A stretch of 7,911 nucleotides of DNA from positions 1 to 7,911 of the forward strand of contig CAYWXT010000262.1 in assembly GCA_964462125.1 (NCBI GenBank), given 5' to 3'. This DNA comes from JAWLFY01 sp964462125 (GTDB taxonomy: Bacteria; Planctomycetota; Planctomycetia; Pirellulales; Pirellulaceae). Each line of letters starts with the position of its first letter. Position 1 is the stretch's first letter. Under the pieces are notes generated by a model. The model saw only the letters and a program-made list of their open reading frames with translations, was not told the origin of the DNA and did not search any database. Position numbers and translations under genes: made by a program. Shown piece after piece: positions 6,156-7,911 of the stretch.

Positions 6156-6523
6156 CACGATGGTCTCCAGGGACAACGAGCGAACGAAAACCGACCCGCG
6201 ATCCCAGTGAACCGGCCGGTGGGCGCAACACACCATTGAACACGTCGGCGGAGTTTAAGTTCCGGCGTGCCCTCCAAGACGTTCCGACGCTCACCTCGTC
6301 CTGGTCCCCACCCTCCGCTTGGGAACGCCCACTCATCCGCACCGCGGGCACGCCCACAACCATTCCTCTCAACCCTCACGCGTCTCATCACCGCTGCCGG
6401 AGTCACGATCGCTCTATCGGGTGCCAGCGGTTGGCCGCTGTTCTGACTCGACTGCTGCGGCTCGATCGGCCGATGAACGGGGCGTGGGCGCATGCCTTCC
6501 CCCTTTCGAACGGACCGTGACCG
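6156..6523. other. Divergent intergenic region without a supported gene
   Basis: This 368-base stretch separates the minus-strand EF-hand gene from the plus-strand membrane-protein gene and should hold both promoters. I find no convincing -35/-10 pair on either strand. Two small dyads are visible: CAGCGG/CCGCTG (6425-6430 and 6435-6440, four-base loop) and the 10-bp palindrome ATCGGCCGAT (6465-6474). Neither has a T-run, so they are not terminators. Open frames crossing this region on both strands overlap the real genes and have low-complexity, unrelated translations. Confidence 0.6.
6165..6168 (-). promoter_or_regulatory. Shine-Dalgarno of the EF-hand gene
   Basis: On the minus strand GGAG (inside CTGGAGACC) lies nine bases before the ATG at 6155. 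It supports that start over the ATG at 6236, which would place 27 unrelated residues before the signal peptide. Confidence 0.5.
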
Positions 6524-6811
6524 ATGCAAATGACCCGCAACCGATACTTCATGCTGGGCGTCTTGTTGATCCTGTTCGGGATCCAGTTTCGCATGTGCGA
6601 GTCGTTCGTTCTGAACGAGTCGGCCACGCGGACCCTGTCGCGCATGACCAAGCAATCGCAGATGGCCAACAACGATTCGATGAACAACTTCCTGATGCAG
6701 GTTCACCCCAAGCCGACCAAGCGAGTGTCTCCCCCTCGTTGGCTCGGGCTCGCGATGATCGCCGTCGGCTCCGTAATCAGCCTGCATGCGATTGCCATGC
6801 CCCGGCCATAA
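6524..6811 (+). CDS. Small two-helix membrane protein, planctomycete-type hypothetical
   Basis: A 95-residue protein of unknown function. Residues 8-23 (YFMLGVLLILFGIQFR) and 73-92 (WLGLAMIAVGSVISLH) are probable membrane helices joined by a polar loop of about 50 residues (ESFVLNESATRTLSRM and onward, ending KPTKRVSPPR). Under the positive-inside rule, the basic residues R5 and R7 before the first helix and K64, K66, R67 and R72 before the second do not settle the topology. The pattern of a short helix, an ESFVLNE-like segment and a WLG-type second helix resembles small conserved planctomycete proteins, from memory only. No clear Shine-Dalgarno precedes 6524, and an in-frame ATG at 6530 is an equally possible start. 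The next gene follows on the same strand after 134 bases, so cotranscription is possible. Confidence 0.7.
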   Translation: MQMTRNRYFMLGVLLILFGIQFRMCESFVLNESATRTLSRMTKQSQMANNDSMNNFLMQVHPKPTKRVSPPRWLGLAMIAVGSVISLHAIAMPRP

Positions 6812-6945
6812 CAGCCCAGGTTACGCCGTATCGCTGCCACCACAACATGCGGCACGACGCCAGTCCCTGCGCGACGTCCGCGGCTCGGACAACCTCCCGC
6901 CTTGCTCCCGCCAAAACCATGCTGTTGCTTCTGGTCGCCCTGGTG

Positions 6946-7626
6946 ATGAAACGCGCCCCGGTCCGCACCCGGTTCCCGTTCGCCCTCCTCGCCGCCACCC
7001 TCTCGATGGTTGGCCCGGTGCTGCTGAGCACGCGTCCCTGGGGCGCCGGCAGTGTTCCGGCGGAGGAGCCGGGTGTTCGTTCCGAGTATGAGCGCTCGCC
7101 AACGGACGGCTCGTTGCTCCGTGAAGGGACTCCCATCCCGCCGACCAGCGGCCGGTTCATCATGATGGGGCGGCGGTGGGCATTCGTGCCCGATGCCGCC
7201 GCCGGGGCCGAGCAGGACGCCGGACGCGACGACCAGCGTTCCCCAGCAGCCTCGGACCGAGCGCAAGAGGATCTCGCCGGGGAAATTCCCAGCTCTGCGG
7301 AAAGCCGCCGTGAACCGCGAGCGCCAACTGTCTATCCAGCCCGCGGGACGGGCAGCGGAGAAGCGGGAAGCGCAAACGTCGAAAGTACAGAAGTTGGAAA
7401 GGCAGGGTCGGAAACGGAACGCGACGCCCCCGAATCGAGCTCGGACCCGCAACCGCTCGAGCTGCCCCAAATGCTGGTTGTGGAGAACCTGTTGCTGCAG
7501 CGGATCGTCGACGCGGTTCGCGACGACACCATCGCCAACCGCTGGACGGTCACCGGGATGGTGACCGAGTATTTTGGCGAAAACCGACTGATCCTCCACA
7601 CCGCCCAGCGTGCCGACCGGCGTTGA
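6946..7626 (+). CDS. Exported or anchored hypothetical protein with conserved C-terminal segment
   Basis: A 226-residue protein whose function I do not recognise. The N-terminus is basic then hydrophobic (KRAPVRTRFPFALLAATLSM, 2-21), giving a signal peptide or anchor. A short ordered segment, REGTPIPPTSGRFIMMGRRW (59-78), comes next. Residues 82-171 are an Ala/Glu/Ser/Arg-rich linker with no predicted fold. A compact C-terminal segment, PQMLVVENLLLQRIVDAV to VTGMVTEYFGENRLILHTAQ (174-221), looks like one helix followed by two beta strands. The ordered ends and spacer suggest the conserved parts are the GRRW and VVEN-to-GEN blocks. The start is uncertain: ATG 6919 and GTG 6943 are in frame and no site has a good Shine-Dalgarno; 6946 is preferred because it puts positive charge before the hydrophobic core. 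The frame is open far upstream, but that part overlaps the preceding gene. The stop codon lies four bases before the right repeat array. Confidence 0.7.
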   Translation: MKRAPVRTRFPFALLAATLSMVGPVLLSTRPWGAGSVPAEEPGVRSEYERSPTDGSLLREGTPIPPTSGRFIMMGRRWAFVPDAAAGAEQDAGRDDQRSPAASDRAQEDLAGEIPSSAESRREPRAPTVYPARGTGSGEAGSANVESTEVGKAGSETERDAPESSSDPQPLELPQMLVVENLLLQRIVDAVRDDTIANRWTVTGMVTEYFGENRLILHTAQRADRR

Positions 7627-7630
7627 TCCC

Positions 7631-7911
7631 GTACGTCCGTCTCGCCGAGCCGGACCGCCACCGCGCGCCAAGTACGTCCGTCTCGCCGAGCCGGACCGTC
7701 ACCGCGCGCCAAGTACATCCGTCTCGCCGAGCCGGACCGTCACCGCGCGCCAAGTACGTCCGTCTCGCCGAGCCGGACCGTCACCGCGCCTAGCACATCC
7801 GTCTCGCCGAGCCGGACCGTCACCGCGCCAGGTACATCCGTCTCGCCGAGCCGGATCGTCACCGCGCCAAGTACATCCGTCTCGCCGAGCCGGATCGTCA
7901 CCGCGCCAAGT
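7631..7911 (+). repeat. Tandem 39/41-bp repeat array, right copy
   Basis: Seven full units and two bases of an eighth reach the window edge. Units start at 7631, 7672, 7713, 7754, 7793, 7832 and 7871. The first three are 41 bp (GCGCGCC) and the last four 39 bp (GCGCC). Each reads GTAC, then a 21-bp imperfect dyad with arms GTCCG/CGGAC and CTCG/CGAG, then a constant link of the type CGTCACCGCGCCAA. Variation is confined to a few sites: GTCC or ATCC on the left arm, GGAC or GGAT on the right arm, the GC dinucleotide, and the unit ends (TA or AG in place of AA, GCAC for GTAC). It is the reverse complement of the family at 1-101 and begins four bases after the stop at 7626. Confidence 0.95.

Noticed and set aside
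5359..6239. Plus-strand open frames opposite the EF-hand gene, one with a GPPGPPG-like collagen look
   Set aside because: The collagen-like string is the reverse complement of the Gly/Pro codons of the minus-strand gene. The minus strand has three intact EF-hands, a signal peptide and a ribosome binding site.
6319..6945. Long N-terminal extension of the last gene
   Set aside because: It overlaps the two-helix membrane protein in another frame and has no recognisable content; the basic-plus-hydrophobic N-terminus at 6946 is a natural start.
7332..7753. Minus-strand open frames beginning in the right repeat array
   Set aside because: Their first residues (ARRDGRTW-type repeats) are translations of the intergenic repeat and then run antisense to the gene at 6946-7626.
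7631..7911. CRISPR array
   Set aside because: The whole 39/41-bp unit is repeated, with no unique spacers, and no cas gene is present.
1..7911. Mobile element or genomic island bounded by the two arrays
   Set aside because: No transposase, integrase, resolvase or phage gene lies between them, and the contents include housekeeping tgt and a tRNA. The inverted repeats alone do not make a transposon.

Overview
The window looks like chromosomal DNA from a GC-rich planctomycete, most likely of the Pirellulales/Rhodopirellula type. The reasons are the style of the exported proteins (a squalene-cyclase-like toroid protein, an EF-hand protein with a Gly/Pro and Arg-rich body, lineage-restricted hypotheticals), a stand-alone TPR protein carrying RNA-polymerase alpha-CTD domains, weak Shine-Dalgarno signals at several genes, and a GGGGTCAGGACTC-type hairpin. 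This is an inference from sequence character; no search was run.

Layout. Positions 1-101 hold the end of a tandem array of 39/41-bp repeats. Two overlapping genes follow on the plus strand: an exported alpha-alpha-toroid (prenyltransferase/squalene-oxidase repeat) protein (191-1330) and an exported protein built of four beta-rich repeats (1336-2508). A tRNA-Thr(CGT) gene (2613-2686) with its own plausible promoter comes next. After it is a gene for a TPR protein ending in two tandem RNA-polymerase alpha-CTD-like domains (2860-4191), then a strong symmetrical hairpin (4214-4247) and a complete tgt gene for tRNA-guanine transglycosylase (4281-5390). Convergent to tgt lies an exported EF-hand protein on the minus strand (5442-6155). 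A 368-bp divergent intergenic region separates it from a two-helix membrane protein (6524-6811) and a second exported or anchored hypothetical protein (6946-7626). Four bases after that last stop codon the same repeat family reappears in inverted orientation and runs off the window edge (7631-7911).

How the parts relate. The central block (tRNA-Thr, TPR/alpha-CTD protein, tgt) concerns information processing: tRNA supply, probable transcription-linked regulation and tRNA modification. The flanking genes are cell-envelope or secreted proteins of unknown role. The genes between the arrays look like ordinary chromosomal genes, with no transposase, integrase or phage gene, so the repeats appear to be dispersed intergenic elements and not the ends of a mobile element.

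Most deserving of a second look: (1) the outward-facing inverted repeat arrays, whose units contain a nearly perfect 21-bp dyad and share the same unit-length order; (2) the TPR plus double alpha-CTD protein, which keeps most DNA-contact residues of alpha-CTD but lacks the rest of the polymerase subunit; (3) a hairpin directly against that gene's ribosome binding site; (4) substrate-pocket changes in Tgt that may bear on queuine versus preQ1 use.
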